Shown here: piece by piece, positions 16,931-25,902 of the stretch
How positions within the stretch are numbered: the first letter of the stretch is position 1
Layout of the letters: the number at the start of each line of letters is the position of its first letter
Assembly (NCBI RefSeq): GCF_021531715.1
Contig: NZ_JAFBIT010000001.1
Location: 682,001 to 746,000 of the forward strand
Direction: 5' to 3'
Source: Anaeromassilibacillus senegalensis
GTDB lineage: Bacteria; Bacillota; Clostridia; Oscillospirales; Acutalibacteraceae
Length of the DNA stretch: 64,000 nucleotides
Position numbers and translations under genes: made by a program
The notes under the pieces: model-generated
The model's input: the letters and a program-made list of their open reading frames with translations, nothing else
The model's database searches: none
Told to the model about the DNA's origin: nothing

Positions 16931-17833
16931 TTAACTCGTTTTTGCACGAGGATGACAATCATTATACACCGCTTTGACATGATTATCAAGATCTAATAAA
17001 TGAACATATACCTGCGTTGATGAAATATCGGCATGTCCCATCATGGTCTGGATATCTTTCACGGATGCACCGTTCTGCAGCAGATGCATTGCAAACGAAT
17101 GGCGCAGCGTGTGCGGCGTGATCTCCTTGGTAATACCGGCCTGAACCGCATAGCTCTTGACGATCTTCCAAAAGCCCTGCCGCGTCAGCCGCGAACCGTT
17201 CAGGTTGACAAACAGCGCGTCGCCACTCTTGTCGTCTGCGATCAGATCGCGCATTCTGTATATGTAATCCGATACGGCAACAATCGCAGAGGCATACACC
17301 GGAAGTGTCCGAACACCCTTGTTTCCGCGGCAATAAAGCATGCCAGCACGCAGATTGATATCCTTGACGTTGAGATTGATCAGCTCACTGACGCGGATAC
17401 CGGTGGCATACAGAAGCTCCAGCATGGCTTTGTCGCGGCAGCCTTTGACGTCTGTGACGCGCGGCTGCGCAAGCAGGAGGTCGATCTCCTCTCCGCTCAG
17501 AACCTGCGGCAGTTTCTTCTCCGCTTTTTCGAGCTTGACCGATTTCGCAGGGTTCGAATCCATTTCACCGCGGAAAATCAGAAACTTGTAAAAGCAGCGC
17601 ACGGAGGCGATATTTCTGGAAATGGTCGTAGCGGAACGATTCAGGCTGCGCAGATGCTGGACATACTGGTCGACCACAGCCTCATCTGCGAGAACCGGAG
17701 AGGCGATGCCGTTTTTGGAGAGATACTCCAGGTAAAACGAAACATCCCGCAAATAGGAATCCCGCGTATTGACTGAATTCGATTTTTGGTTGATCAGGTA
17801 TTCTCGAAACAGCGAATAATAATCATTCATCAT
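16931..17833 (-). CDS. xerD: Tyrosine recombinase XerD
   Basis: A 300-residue Xer recombinase. It has a core-binding N-terminus and the full catalytic set: ATGIRVSEL Arg, a Lys in the CRGNKGVR beta-hairpin, HTLRHSFAMHLLQNGA, MGHADISSTQVYVH with the tyrosine nucleophile. XerD proteins resolve chromosome dimers at dif with XerC. GGAGGT precedes the ATG at 17833. The spoIIM-xerD order, with 13 bp between them, is a familiar Firmicutes arrangement. Confidence 0.92.
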   Translation of the reverse strand: MMNDYYSLFREYLINQKSNSVNTRDSYLRDVSFYLEYLSKNGIASPVLADEAVVDQYVQHLRSLNRSATTISRNIASVRCFYKFLIFRGEMDSNPAKSVKLEKAEKKLPQVLSGEEIDLLLAQPRVTDVKGCRDKAMLELLYATGIRVSELINLNVKDINLRAGMLYCRGNKGVRTLPVYASAIVAVSDYIYRMRDLIADDKSGDALFVNLNGSRLTRQGFWKIVKSYAVQAGITKEITPHTLRHSFAMHLLQNGASVKDIQTMMGHADISSTQVYVHLLDLDNHVKAVYNDCHPRAKTS

Positions 17834-17846
17834 GTTTCTTACCTCC

Positions 17847-18437
17847 TCAGAATAGGATCACCGCCAAAAAGCCGAGCGCACTGCTAAGAGCGGAAGCCGC
17901 CAGAAGCAGTACGAGAGCGGACAGAAAATGCAATCCATAGCTTTTCAGTGAAATCAGAGCAGATTCCCGGGCGAACAGAGATCTGCAGGCTTTCAGCGAG
18001 ACGCCGTACGCACGTCCGGAAAAAACAACAAATACAACCGTGCACAACGCCGTTGCCGGCAAATATGTGATCCAGCTTCGGAAAAAAGCGCCGTTGCCCG
18101 CCAGAGAGAGCAGCGCAGAAAGAGAAGCGCCGAGTGTAAAGCCCTTGAGAAGTACGGTGAGCGGTACAATGACGACACCCATAAAGGTCATTCCGAAGAG
18201 GAATACAAGCAGAAGATAAAAAAGAAAGTCAAAAAGAAAGGCGGAAAACGCAGCAAGCCAACCTTGCTCGAAGTCCACAAAGGCACCGGCAAAAAAGACG
18301 GAACCGGGCTGTGCAGAGAACGCGTCGGGAAAAAACAGGATGAACAGGTTTCCGAGCCAGGAGCCGATCAAAAATACGGGCAAAAAGACAGCGGCGCGAA
18401 GCCGAGTCCAGACCGACTGCTTGTTTATCTTTTCCAT
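17847..18437 (-). CDS. spoIIM: Stage II sporulation protein M (SpoIIM/DUF95)
   Basis: A 196-residue membrane protein with about five hydrophobic helices, matching the DUF95 family. SpoIIM forms the DMP complex with SpoIID and SpoIIP that thins septal peptidoglycan and drives engulfment of the forespore. The ATG at 18437 is preferred over a TTG two codons upstream. Position directly before xerD supports the call. Confidence 0.85.
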   Translation of the reverse strand: MEKINKQSVWTRLRAAVFLPVFLIGSWLGNLFILFFPDAFSAQPGSVFFAGAFVDFEQGWLAAFSAFLFDFLFYLLLVFLFGMTFMGVVIVPLTVLLKGFTLGASLSALLSLAGNGAFFRSWITYLPATALCTVVFVVFSGRAYGVSLKACRSLFARESALISLKSYGLHFLSALVLLLAASALSSALGFLAVILF

Positions 18438-18498
18438 CCGCAATCACATCCAAAACCAGAATGGTAATGAATATGCCCCGCAGCGCACAGATATGCCC

Positions 18499-19317
18499 TT
18501 ACATGGACAGCTCTTTGGCCCGCTGTTCACATGCTGCAAAGGATGCGAGCATTGTTTCATCAAAGCCGTGCTCGCGCAGTACGCCGAGCAGAGCGAAAGT
18601 GGTGCCGCCTTTTGAGGTTACCATATCGATTAGCGTCTGCGGGTCCTTGCCGCTGTTCAAAAGCATTTCTGCGCTGCCGGTCATGGTCTGGCAGAAGAGA
18701 TCCAGAGCTGTTTTGCGATCCATACCGCGCTGCTCCGCATAATCGCAGGCCAGCTTTGCAAGCAAATAAAGGTAAGCCGGCGAACTGCCGCTCACCGCAA
18801 TAACCGCATTGATTTGCTCCTCCGGAACCTCCCGAACGAGCCCACAGCAGGAAAAAATATCACAAATCTGCTTAAAGTCATCAGAAGAGACATTGCTCGT
18901 CCGGCTGAGCGATGTCGCGCCTTTTCCGAGAAGAAGCGGCGTATTCGGCATCGCACGTACATAGAGACGGTCGGCGCCCAAAGCAGACTGCAGATTCTGG
19001 AAGGTAATGCCGGCAGCGATCGAAACGAATAATACATCGTTTGCCTTTTTATTTGCAACCAGAGGTTGCAGTTTTAAAAGCACATCAGGAAAAACCTGCG
19101 GTTTTATGCAAAGAAAGATTGTACTGCAGGTTTCGGCAAGTTCGCCGAGAGAAGTGCATGGAATGCATCCGGCATCCACAAAATGCTGCATCTTTTCGGG
19201 ATGGTGGTTATACATATAGATGTTTTCCGGTTTTATGAAATTTGTGGACAAAATGCCGCCGATAATGGCCGATGCCATATTGCCGATTCCGATAAAGCCA
19301 AAATTACTGTTTTTCAT
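18499..19317 (-). CDS. proC: Pyrroline-5-carboxylate reductase
   Basis: A 272-residue NAD(P)H-dependent enzyme making proline from P5C. It has the N-terminal Rossmann motif GFIGIGNMASAIIGG and the C-terminal signature VSGSSPAYLYL, then GSAEMLLNSGKDPQTLIDMVTSKGGTT. Start MKNSNFGF at 19317 has GGGGTG upstream. It is transcribed ahead of spoIIM-xerD with a 61-bp gap, so it may share their transcript. Confidence 0.95.
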   Translation of the reverse strand: MKNSNFGFIGIGNMASAIIGGILSTNFIKPENIYMYNHHPEKMQHFVDAGCIPCTSLGELAETCSTIFLCIKPQVFPDVLLKLQPLVANKKANDVLFVSIAAGITFQNLQSALGADRLYVRAMPNTPLLLGKGATSLSRTSNVSSDDFKQICDIFSCCGLVREVPEEQINAVIAVSGSSPAYLYLLAKLACDYAEQRGMDRKTALDLFCQTMTGSAEMLLNSGKDPQTLIDMVTSKGGTTFALLGVLREHGFDETMLASFAACEQRAKELSM

Positions 19318-19512
19318 AGATAACACCCCGCTGCTTAATATACTATAATACTTTTTGCGGGATTTTGCAATAGACAGAATGGATAATTTTCCATTTTCTT
19401 TATGTACCGTTGAATTTTATGTTTAAAACATTATGTAAACTAATGTATATTTTACTCCTGATATTATGAAAACGCACTTTGCATAAAAATACAGGACGAG
19501 AAATACGAGACT

Positions 19513-19890
19513 TCAGAACTTCACTTTGTCTGTTCTCCCAACGCCGAGAATACCGCCCAGCGCGCCGCAGAGCAGAAATATGACTGTCCGGACAATCAAC
19601 GGCAGCGGCTGAATGCTGGTGTAGAGCAGCAGAGAAACCGCCGCGTATATGACTGCATAAATCCCGGAGAGCGCAAGGCCATGCAGCAAACCCTTCTTCC
19701 CTGCCCAGTGTGCGGTCAAAAACGATGCTGCAAAAATAGCGATGCCGCCCGCAGCTGCTGCCAGCGTTCCGACCCAAGTATTTGGCAGTCGTCCCATCTT
19801 CAGAATAAAGGCAGAGAATAGGGCGAGCAGCCCGGCGGTCAGCAGAAGCTCCAAAATTGTTCCAAATACCAGTTTCTTAATATTGAGCAT
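19513..19890 (-). CDS. TIGR04086-type small membrane protein
   Basis: A 125-residue protein with four hydrophobic helices and a short charged C-terminus (GVGRTDKVKF). It fits the TIGR04086 family, of unknown function and characteristically downstream of yajC in clostridia, as here. Its AAGGGG ribosome site (19899-19904, 8 nt from the ATG) sits inside the arm of the terminator-like hairpin at 19895-19940, so its translation may be structure-controlled. Confidence 0.82.
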   Translation of the reverse strand: MLNIKKLVFGTILELLLTAGLLALFSAFILKMGRLPNTWVGTLAAAAGGIAIFAASFLTAHWAGKKGLLHGLALSGIYAVIYAAVSLLLYTSIQPLPLIVRTVIFLLCGALGGILGVGRTDKVKF

Positions 19891-19894
19891 AAAG

Positions 19895-19940
19895 AAAACC
19901 CCTTGGAATAAGTTTGTTCATACCTATTCCAAGGGGGTTT
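19895..19940 (-). terminator. Terminator-like hairpin that masks the TIGR04086 ribosome site
   Basis: On the minus strand, an arm at 19925-19940 pairs with 19895-19910 over 14 of 16 positions and is followed by TTTTCTTT and then the ATG at 19890. It can end the queA-tgt-yajC transcript; in readthrough RNA it hides the AAGGGG Shine-Dalgarno. Confidence 0.65.
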
Positions 19941-19958
19941 GAAATATTCCGTTTTATT

Positions 19959-20291
19959 TTATGCGTCCTCTTCGTGGATCGTATCGACGCTGCCGATTGC
20001 CCAGCGCTTGATGCGGAGTCTTGCTCTGTCGCTGCCGGTCTCGATAATTACGCTTTCGGTCTCATCTTTTACGGCAATGATTCTGCCGCAGATGCCGCCG
20101 ATGGTCGTGATCTCATCGCCGACCTGCGCGTTCTTTCTCATTTCTGCTTCTTTCTTCTTCTTTTTGTTCTGCGGACGGAAGAAGATGAAATACATCGCTG
20201 CGATGATTCCGCCGTAAACGACGAGCATCAGGAGCATGGAGCCCCAGCCGCCAGCAGCAGCGTCCGTGGTCGTCAGTACACTCAAATTCAT
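19959..20291 (-). CDS. yajC: Preprotein translocase subunit YajC
   Basis: A 110-residue single-helix membrane protein. The helix MLLMLVVYGGIIAAMYFIFF is followed by the RPQNKKKKKEAEMR motif and a beta-rich tail (VGDEITTIGGICGRI), all typical of YajC, an accessory of SecDF. The start at 20291 is fixed by AAAGGAAAG upstream; the longer open frame is not used. It follows tgt as in most clostridia. Confidence 0.93.
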   Translation of the reverse strand: MNLSVLTTTDAAAGGWGSMLLMLVVYGGIIAAMYFIFFRPQNKKKKKEAEMRKNAQVGDEITTIGGICGRIIAVKDETESVIIETGSDRARLRIKRWAIGSVDTIHEEDA

Positions 20292-20416
20292 GTCTATACT
20301 CTTTCCTTTCTGTGGTATGGCGCATTTCTTATCCGGCCGCGAAACGATGCGGACCATACGCCTCCAGATTAACACAATTGATTATATCAAGAACGGGAAA
20401 TACTTGCAAGGGATTT

Positions 20417-21547
20417 CTAGATTCTTTTGTTAATTTTTTCGGAATACGTGTTGTAAAAGGCTTCAAAGCAGCCTTCATCCAGCGCCTTGCGGATCCGCTC
20501 CATCAGGTTATTGTAGAAATACAGGTTGTGCAGGACGGTCAGCCGCATGGCGAGCATTTCGCCGGCCTTGAACAGGTGGTGGATATACGCGCGGGAATGT
20601 TTGCGGCAGACCGGGCAGTCACATTCGGGATCGATCGGCTGATCATCGAGCGTGTATTTGGCGTTCAGCAGATTGCGGCAGCCTTCGTTTGTAAAGGCAT
20701 GACCGTGACGCGCGTTGCGGCTGGGCATCACGCAGTCGAAAAGGTCGACGCCGCGGTGCACCGCTTCCAAAATATTGCCCGGCGTGCCCACGCCCATTAG
20801 GTAACGGATTTTATTTTTCGGCATATGCGGCTCCACAGCTTCAATGATTTCGTACATCTCCTCGGTGGATTCGCCGACCGCCAGGCCGCCGATGGCGTAG
20901 CCGTCAAGGTCAAGCTCTGCAATCTGCTTCATATGCTCGATGCGCAGGTCGCGGTATGTGGAGCCTTGATTGATGCCAAACAGCATCTGGTTCGGGTTGA
21001 TCGTGCTTTCCAGCGCGTTCAGGCGATCCATTTCGGCCTTGCAGCGATACAGCCAGCGCGTTGTGCGCGCGCAGGAATTCTTCGCGTAATTGTATTCCGC
21101 CGGGTTTTCCATGCACTCATCAAATGCCATCGCGATGGTCGAGCCGAGATTGGACTGGATCCGCATGCTTTCCTCCGGCCCCATAAAGATCTTGTGGCCG
21201 TCGATATGGGAGGCAAAGGTTACTCCCTCCTCCTTGATGTTGCGCAGCTTGGCGAGCGAAAAGACCTGAAAGCCGCCGCTGTCCGTCAGAACCGGGCCGT
21301 CCCAGCCGGTGAATTTTCGGATGCCGCCCATTTTATGGACGACCTCGTCGCCCGGACGCAGATGCAGATGGTAGGTGTTCGAAAGCATGACCTGACACTT
21401 GATATCCTTGAGGTCATAGGCGGATACGCCGCCTTTAATTGCCGCCGCTGTCGCCACATTCATAAAGGCCGGCGTTTGTACGGTGCCGTGCACGGTCTGG
21501 AATTCGCCGCGCCGCGCGTTATTCTCCTGCTTGATCAGCTTGTACAT
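20417..21547 (-). CDS. tgt: tRNA-guanine transglycosylase
   Basis: A 376-residue enzyme exchanging G34 for preQ1 in tRNAs with GUN anticodons. The nucleophile loop (VLTDSGGFQVFSL) and the second Asp region (GYAIGGLAVGES) are intact. The C-terminal zinc site CDCPVCRKH plus a later His is complete. AAGGGAA precedes the ATG. It is 27 bp behind queA, the next enzyme in the queuosine pathway. Confidence 0.97.
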   Translation of the reverse strand: MYKLIKQENNARRGEFQTVHGTVQTPAFMNVATAAAIKGGVSAYDLKDIKCQVMLSNTYHLHLRPGDEVVHKMGGIRKFTGWDGPVLTDSGGFQVFSLAKLRNIKEEGVTFASHIDGHKIFMGPEESMRIQSNLGSTIAMAFDECMENPAEYNYAKNSCARTTRWLYRCKAEMDRLNALESTINPNQMLFGINQGSTYRDLRIEHMKQIAELDLDGYAIGGLAVGESTEEMYEIIEAVEPHMPKNKIRYLMGVGTPGNILEAVHRGVDLFDCVMPSRNARHGHAFTNEGCRNLLNAKYTLDDQPIDPECDCPVCRKHSRAYIHHLFKAGEMLAMRLTVLHNLYFYNNLMERIRKALDEGCFEAFYNTYSEKINKRI

Positions 21548-21574
21548 AGTTTTCTGTTTTCCCTTTCGATTGTG

Positions 21575-22624
21575 TTATCGGATGAACATGGCGTCGCCGA
21601 AGCTGAAGAAGCGATAACGCTCTGCCACGGCGGTCTTGTATGCGTTCAGGATATGCTCCCGTCCGGCCAGTGCCGAAACCAGCATAATCAGCGTGCTTTC
21701 CGGCAGATGGAAATTGGTAATCAGCGCGTCGATGCCGCGGAATTCGTAGCCCGGATAGATGAAAATATCGGTCCAGTCATCGTCCTCACGGATCTCTCCG
21801 CATTTTTTCGCGACGGATTCGATCGTGCGGCAGCTCGTCGTGCCAACCGCGATGACGCGCCCGCCGCGCCGCTTCGTTTCGTTGATCGCATCCGCTGTCT
21901 CTTTCGGCATATGGTAGTGTTCCGAGTGCATTTTGTGATCGAGGATATTCTCCACATTGACCGGCCGGAACGTACCAAGTCCTACGTGTAGTGTGACAAA
22001 CGCGATCTGCACGCCCTTGCGGCGGATCTTTTCAAGCAGCTCCGGCGTGAAATGCAGCCCGGCGGTCGGCGCGGCGGCGGAACCTTCTTCCTTCGAGTAA
22101 ACGGTTTGATACCGCTCCTTGTCTTTCAGCTTTTCTTTAATATAGGGCGGCAGCGGCATCTGCCCGATCTTATCAAGCTCGGCAAAGAAATTGCCGGTGT
22201 ACGAAAAGCGGATCATACGGTTGCCGTCGTCCTTGACTTCGATAACCTCGCAGGTCATGGTACTGCCCTCAAAGGAGAACGACGCGCCGACCTTCGCGCG
22301 TTTGCCGGGACCGGCCAGCGCCTCCCAAACGTCGTTGCCGCAGTTTTTCAGCAGCAGAAACTCCACATGCGCGCCGGTGTCCTTTTTGATGCCGTAAATA
22401 CGCGCAGGCAGTACGCGTGAGTTATTGAGCACGAGGCAGTCGCCTTCATGGAGAAGATCGACAATGTCGTAGAAGTGCTTATGCTCGATCTCACCGGTTT
22501 TCCGGTCAAGCACCATCAGCCGTGAAGCGTCGCGCGGCTCGATCGGCGTCTGCGCGATCAACTCCTCGGGCAGTTCAAAATCAAAATCTTTTGTTTGTAA
22601 AGTTTGTTCGTTCAAGCTGTTCAT
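21575..22624 (-). CDS. queA: S-adenosylmethionine:tRNA ribosyltransferase-isomerase
   Basis: A 349-residue enzyme converting preQ1-tRNA to epoxyqueuosine-tRNA. It has the family opening [23 protein letters not shown]..., a central [14 protein letters not shown] and the [11 protein letters not shown] motif. The longer open frame upstream is not coding: family alignment and the divergent promoter place the start at 22624. It heads queA-tgt-yajC-TIGR04086. Confidence 0.96.
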   Translation of the reverse strand: MNSLNEQTLQTKDFDFELPEELIAQTPIEPRDASRLMVLDRKTGEIEHKHFYDIVDLLHEGDCLVLNNSRVLPARIYGIKKDTGAHVEFLLLKNCGNDVWEALAGPGKRAKVGASFSFEGSTMTCEVIEVKDDGNRMIRFSYTGNFFAELDKIGQMPLPPYIKEKLKDKERYQTVYSKEEGSAAAPTAGLHFTPELLEKIRRKGVQIAFVTLHVGLGTFRPVNVENILDHKMHSEHYHMPKETADAINETKRRGGRVIAVGTTSCRTIESVAKKCGEIREDDDWTDIFIYPGYEFRGIDALITNFHLPESTLIMLVSALAGREHILNAYKTAVAERYRFFSFGDAMFIR

Positions 22625-22678
22625 TCCAATCCGATTCAAGAATAACCGCAAATCCCAGAAGAAATTTCGCCAAACAAA

Positions 22679-22710
22679 TTGACAACAATCTGGATTCCAT
22701 GTATTATAAT
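22679..22710 (+). promoter_or_regulatory. Sigma-A promoter of the lysine riboswitch operon
   Basis: TTGACA (22679-22684) is 17 bp from TATTAT (22702-22707), which overlaps a TATAAT three bases on. It diverges from queA. Confidence 0.75.
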
Positions 22711-22882
22711 AAGGATAGAGGCGCGGTTTGTAAGAGTACCGGCGGATCGGCAGCCATATGCCGAGGATCTGCCGGAGAAAGGACACATCGCCGAAGATTC
22801 TTCTGGTATGGCCCATCGGAATCTGGTCGCTGCAGCGAAAGCCCTGCGACTGTCATCTGCAACATGATGGAGTGCTATCGGA
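22711..22882 (+). promoter_or_regulatory. Lysine riboswitch (L box)
   Basis: The aptamer is recognised by its conserved core: GGATAGAGGCGCGG at the 5' end, an AGAGTA element, GCCGAAG midway, and the near-invariant CTGCGACTGTCATCTGCAA region towards 22862. P1 closes as GATAG with CTATC (22875-22879). Lysine binding should favour termination before asd, so lysine represses its own pathway. Terminator-like hairpins follow. Confidence 0.95.
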
Positions 22883-22963
22883 GCTTTTTTTGCGGATAAA
22901 CGCAAAAAGCCCGCGCACATCTATTATATTGTATGAATGACCGGATTTCAACCGGTTTTTTTT
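22883..22963 (+). terminator. Expression-platform hairpins of the lysine riboswitch
   Basis: GCTTTTTTTGCG (22883-22894) can pair with CGCAAAAAGC (22901-22910). Downstream, ACCGG (22940-22944) pairs with CCGGT (22952-22956) and is followed by eight T, the most convincing intrinsic terminator here. Confidence 0.65.
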
Positions 22964-23075
22964 CGCTCAAAAATAAATCTTGAGCGTTGTAGATCATTTG
23001 AGTCGGTTTACCCGGTACAGACGGGGCCGACGCAGGGCTTTGGAGCAGACGCTGCGGCCTTGCAGAAAGGAAAGT
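22964..23075 (+). other. Unassigned structured leader between L-box terminator and asd
   Basis: About 110 nt remain before the asd ribosome site. They can form GCTCAA/TTGAGC near the start, GTCGG/CCGAC around a GGTACAGAC loop, and GCAGGGC/GCCTTGC enclosing GCAG/CTGC. The L-box does not account for this segment and I cannot name it. Confidence 0.35.
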
Positions 23076-23084
23076 GTGTAAAAA

Positions 23085-24164
23085 ATGAAAAAGTACAATG
23101 TCGGTATCATCGGCTGCACGGGTATGGTTGGCCAGCGCTTTGCGACGCTCCTCGAGAATCATCCGTGGTTCCATGTTACAGCTCTGGCTGCATCCTCCCG
23201 TTCTGCGGGCAAAACATACAAAAGCGTTGTGGAAAAGCGTTGGGCGATGAAAACGCCGATCCCGGCTGAGATGGCGGATATGGTTATCCTCGACGCCGTG
23301 GCGGATATGGATCAGGTCGTTTCCAAGGTCGACTTTGTTTTCTGCGCTGTCGATATGAAGAAGGAAGACATCCGCGCGCTCGAGGAGGCGTACGCAAAGA
23401 AGGAATGTCCGGTCATTTCCAACAACAGCGCACACCGCTCTACGCCGGACGTCCCGATGGTCGTGCCGGAGCTCAACGCGGAACACATCGAGGTCATTGA
23501 AGCGCAGAGAAAGCGCCTTGGCACAAAGCGCGGCTTCATCGCGGTTAAGTCGAACTGCTCGCTGCAGAGCTATGTCCCGGCGATTCACCCGCTGATGGAT
23601 CTCGGTGTCACGAAGGTGCTGGCCTGCACGTATCAGGCGATCTCTGGCGCCGGCAAGACCTTTGAGACGTATCCCGATATTATTGACAACGTCATCCCCT
23701 ACATCGGCGGCGAGGAAGAAAAGTCCGAGCAGGAGCCGATGAAGATCTGGGGCCATATTGAGGGCGGCAAAATCGTCAATGCGACCACGCCCTCGATCAC
23801 AGCGCAGTGCTTCCGCGTTCCGGTTACGGACGGCCATACCGCGGCGGTCTTTATGTCGCTTGAAAAGAAAGTCTCCGAAGAGGAGATCATCCGCCGCTGG
23901 ACGGAATTCCGCGGCCCGGCGCAGGAGCTGGAGCTTCCGAGCGCGCCGAAGCAGTTCCTGCATTACTTCACCGAGGCGGATCGCCCGCAGGCAAAGCTTG
24001 ACCGCGAACTTGAAAACGGCATGGCGGTTTCCATCGGCAGACTTCGCCCGGATTCCCAGTACGACTATAAGTTTGTCTGTCTTTCGCACAATACGCTGCG
24101 CGGCGCGGCCGGCGGCGGTGTCCTGATGGCGGAGTTGCTCGCCAAAAAGGGCTATTTCGACTGA
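23085..24164 (+). CDS. asd: Aspartate-semialdehyde dehydrogenase
   Basis: A 359-residue NADPH-dependent enzyme making aspartate semialdehyde, the branch point to lysine/DAP, threonine and methionine. It has Rossmann GCTGMVGQRF near the N-terminus and active-site Cys158 in KSNCSLQSY, which marks the archaeal/fungal-like branch. The length fits that branch. The gene is the first of the lysine-riboswitch operon and has AAAGGAAAG upstream. Confidence 0.96.
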   Translation: MKKYNVGIIGCTGMVGQRFATLLENHPWFHVTALAASSRSAGKTYKSVVEKRWAMKTPIPAEMADMVILDAVADMDQVVSKVDFVFCAVDMKKEDIRALEEAYAKKECPVISNNSAHRSTPDVPMVVPELNAEHIEVIEAQRKRLGTKRGFIAVKSNCSLQSYVPAIHPLMDLGVTKVLACTYQAISGAGKTFETYPDIIDNVIPYIGGEEEKSEQEPMKIWGHIEGGKIVNATTPSITAQCFRVPVTDGHTAAVFMSLEKKVSEEEIIRRWTEFRGPAQELELPSAPKQFLHYFTEADRPQAKLDRELENGMAVSIGRLRPDSQYDYKFVCLSHNTLRGAAGGGVLMAELLAKKGYFD

Positions 24165-24195
24165 TTCACGCGCAGTTTAGGAGGTTTTTCTCAGT

Positions 24196-25086
24196 ATGAA
24201 AGAGGTTATTTTTACTGGCGCCGGTGTTGCGCTCGTTACGCCGTTCCATCCGGACGGCACGGTCAACTACGATGAGCTTGAAAGACTGATCGAATTCCAG
24301 ATCGAAAACGGCACCGATGCGATCGTTACCTGCGGCACGACCGGCGAGGCGGCGACGCTTTCCGGCGAGGAGCACACCAAGGTGATCGACTTCACCGTGA
24401 AAAAGGTGCGCGGCCGCATTCCGGTTATCGCCGGTACGGGCAGCAACGACACGCAGTTTGCCGTGGAGCTTTCCAAGGAAGCGAAGGCGCTCGGCGTGGA
24501 CGGTCTGCTGCTCGTCACACCGTATTACAACAAGACTTCCCAGCGCGGCCTGATCGCGAGCTTTAACCACATCGCGAACAGCGTCAAGATGCCGTGTATC
24601 CTTTATAATGTCCCGAGCCGCACCGGCGTAAATATCCTGCCGGAGACGTATGGGGAGCTCGCGAAAAACCCGTATATCGTTGCGACGAAAGAGGCAAACT
24701 ACGATATTTCCGCGCTCGCCAAGACAATGCATTATTGCGGCGACAACCTGACGGTTTACTGCGGCGAGGATGTGCAGACGCTGGCGATTGTCGCCATGGG
24801 CGGTAAGGGCGTAATTTCTGTGCTCTCCAATGTCCTGCCCCGCGAAATGCACGAGCTTACCGCTGCGGCGCTTGAAAACCGCATGGACGATGCGCGCGTA
24901 AGGACGCTGCAGTATGTCGAGCTGATGAACGCGCTGTTTATGGATGTCAACCCGATTCCGGTCAAGGCGGCGCTCAACATGATGGGCTTCAACTGCGGCC
25001 ATTGCCGCCTGCCGCTCACCGATATGTCCGAAGCGCAGCTTGAATCGCTCCGCGCCGTGCTTTCCAAGCACGTAAAGCTCGCATAA
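24196..25086 (+). CDS. dapA: 4-hydroxy-tetrahydrodipicolinate synthase
   Basis: A 296-residue TIM-barrel aldolase joining pyruvate and aspartate semialdehyde. The Schiff-base lysine is residue 165 in VATKEANYD. The pyruvate loop GTTGEAATLS and the YNVPSRTG motif are present. The AGGAGG ribosome site is very strong. Product feeds both lysine and spore dipicolinate. Confidence 0.97.
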   Translation: MKEVIFTGAGVALVTPFHPDGTVNYDELERLIEFQIENGTDAIVTCGTTGEAATLSGEEHTKVIDFTVKKVRGRIPVIAGTGSNDTQFAVELSKEAKALGVDGLLLVTPYYNKTSQRGLIASFNHIANSVKMPCILYNVPSRTGVNILPETYGELAKNPYIVATKEANYDISALAKTMHYCGDNLTVYCGEDVQTLAIVAMGGKGVISVLSNVLPREMHELTAAALENRMDDARVRTLQYVELMNALFMDVNPIPVKAALNMMGFNCGHCRLPLTDMSEAQLESLRAVLSKHVKLA

Positions 25087-25129
25087 TTTTCCCGGCGTGA
25101 TTTTTCGGATTGAAAGGAACAGACATAAA

Positions 25130-25882
25130 ATGACAAGGATTCTTCTGTGCGGATGCTTCGGCAAGATGGGACGCGTCATCACGCAGCTCGTTGCCGATCG
25201 TCCGGACTGTGAAATTACAGCGGGTGTCGATCTTCAGTGTGACCCGAACGCCGCTTTTCCGACCTATACAGACATCTATGCAGTTCAGGAGACGGTGGAC
25301 GTTATCATCGATTTTTCCCATCCCTCCCTGCTTTCCCCCATTCTCGGCTACGCCGCGCAGAACGGCGGTATCCCGGTGGTGCTCTGCACAACCGGATACA
25401 GCTCGGAGCAGGTTGAAGCGCTGAAGGCAGCCGCCGAGACGCAGCCGATCTTCTATTCCCGCAATATGTCGCTCGGCATCAATCTCCTGATTGAGCTTTC
25501 CAAAAAAGCGGCGAAGGTGCTCGGCGACCAGTTCGATATTGAAATTATCGAGAAGCACCACAACCAGAAAATCGACGCGCCCAGCGGCACAGCTCTGATG
25601 CTTGCGGACGCGATCTCCAGCGTGCGCGAGGGCGAAACGCAGTATATGTATGACCGCCACGCGCAGCGCAAAAAGCGCGAAAAGAATGAGATTGGGCTGC
25701 ATGCTGTCCGCGGCGGCACGATTGTCGGCGAGCACGAGGTGATCTTTGCCGGAAACCATGAGGTCATCACGCTCTCCCACTCCGCACAATCCAAGGAGCT
25801 GTTCGCGGTCGGCGCGGTGAACGCTGCGGTCTTTATGTGCGGCAAAGCGCCGGGACTGTACGATATGTCCGCCATGATCTAA
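25130..25882 (+). CDS. dapB: 4-hydroxy-tetrahydrodipicolinate reductase
   Basis: A 250-residue NAD(P)H enzyme. It has an N-terminal CGCFGKMGRVI nucleotide-binding motif, the HHNQKIDAPSGTAL catalytic block and the HxxR-type C-terminal substrate site. Start at MTRILLCG (25130) with AAAGGA upstream; eleven further upstream codons are open but unsupported. It directly follows dapA. Confidence 0.96.
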   Translation: MTRILLCGCFGKMGRVITQLVADRPDCEITAGVDLQCDPNAAFPTYTDIYAVQETVDVIIDFSHPSLLSPILGYAAQNGGIPVVLCTTGYSSEQVEALKAAAETQPIFYSRNMSLGINLLIELSKKAAKVLGDQFDIEIIEKHHNQKIDAPSGTALMLADAISSVREGETQYMYDRHAQRKKREKNEIGLHAVRGGTIVGEHEVIFAGNHEVITLSHSAQSKELFAVGAVNAAVFMCGKAPGLYDMSAMI

Positions 25883-25902
25883 CGGAAAGGATGTAACAGA
25901 CG

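Noticed and set aside
15698-16996. A 432-codon plus-strand frame across the recombinase end and the DUF624 gene
   Set aside because: It crosses a perfect bidirectional terminator, and its product is highly charged low-complexity sequence mirroring the membrane helices of the minus-strand gene.
22875-25182. Long antisense frames over asd and dapA
   Set aside because: Both plus-strand genes are complete with motifs; the antisense products resemble nothing and lack initiation signals.
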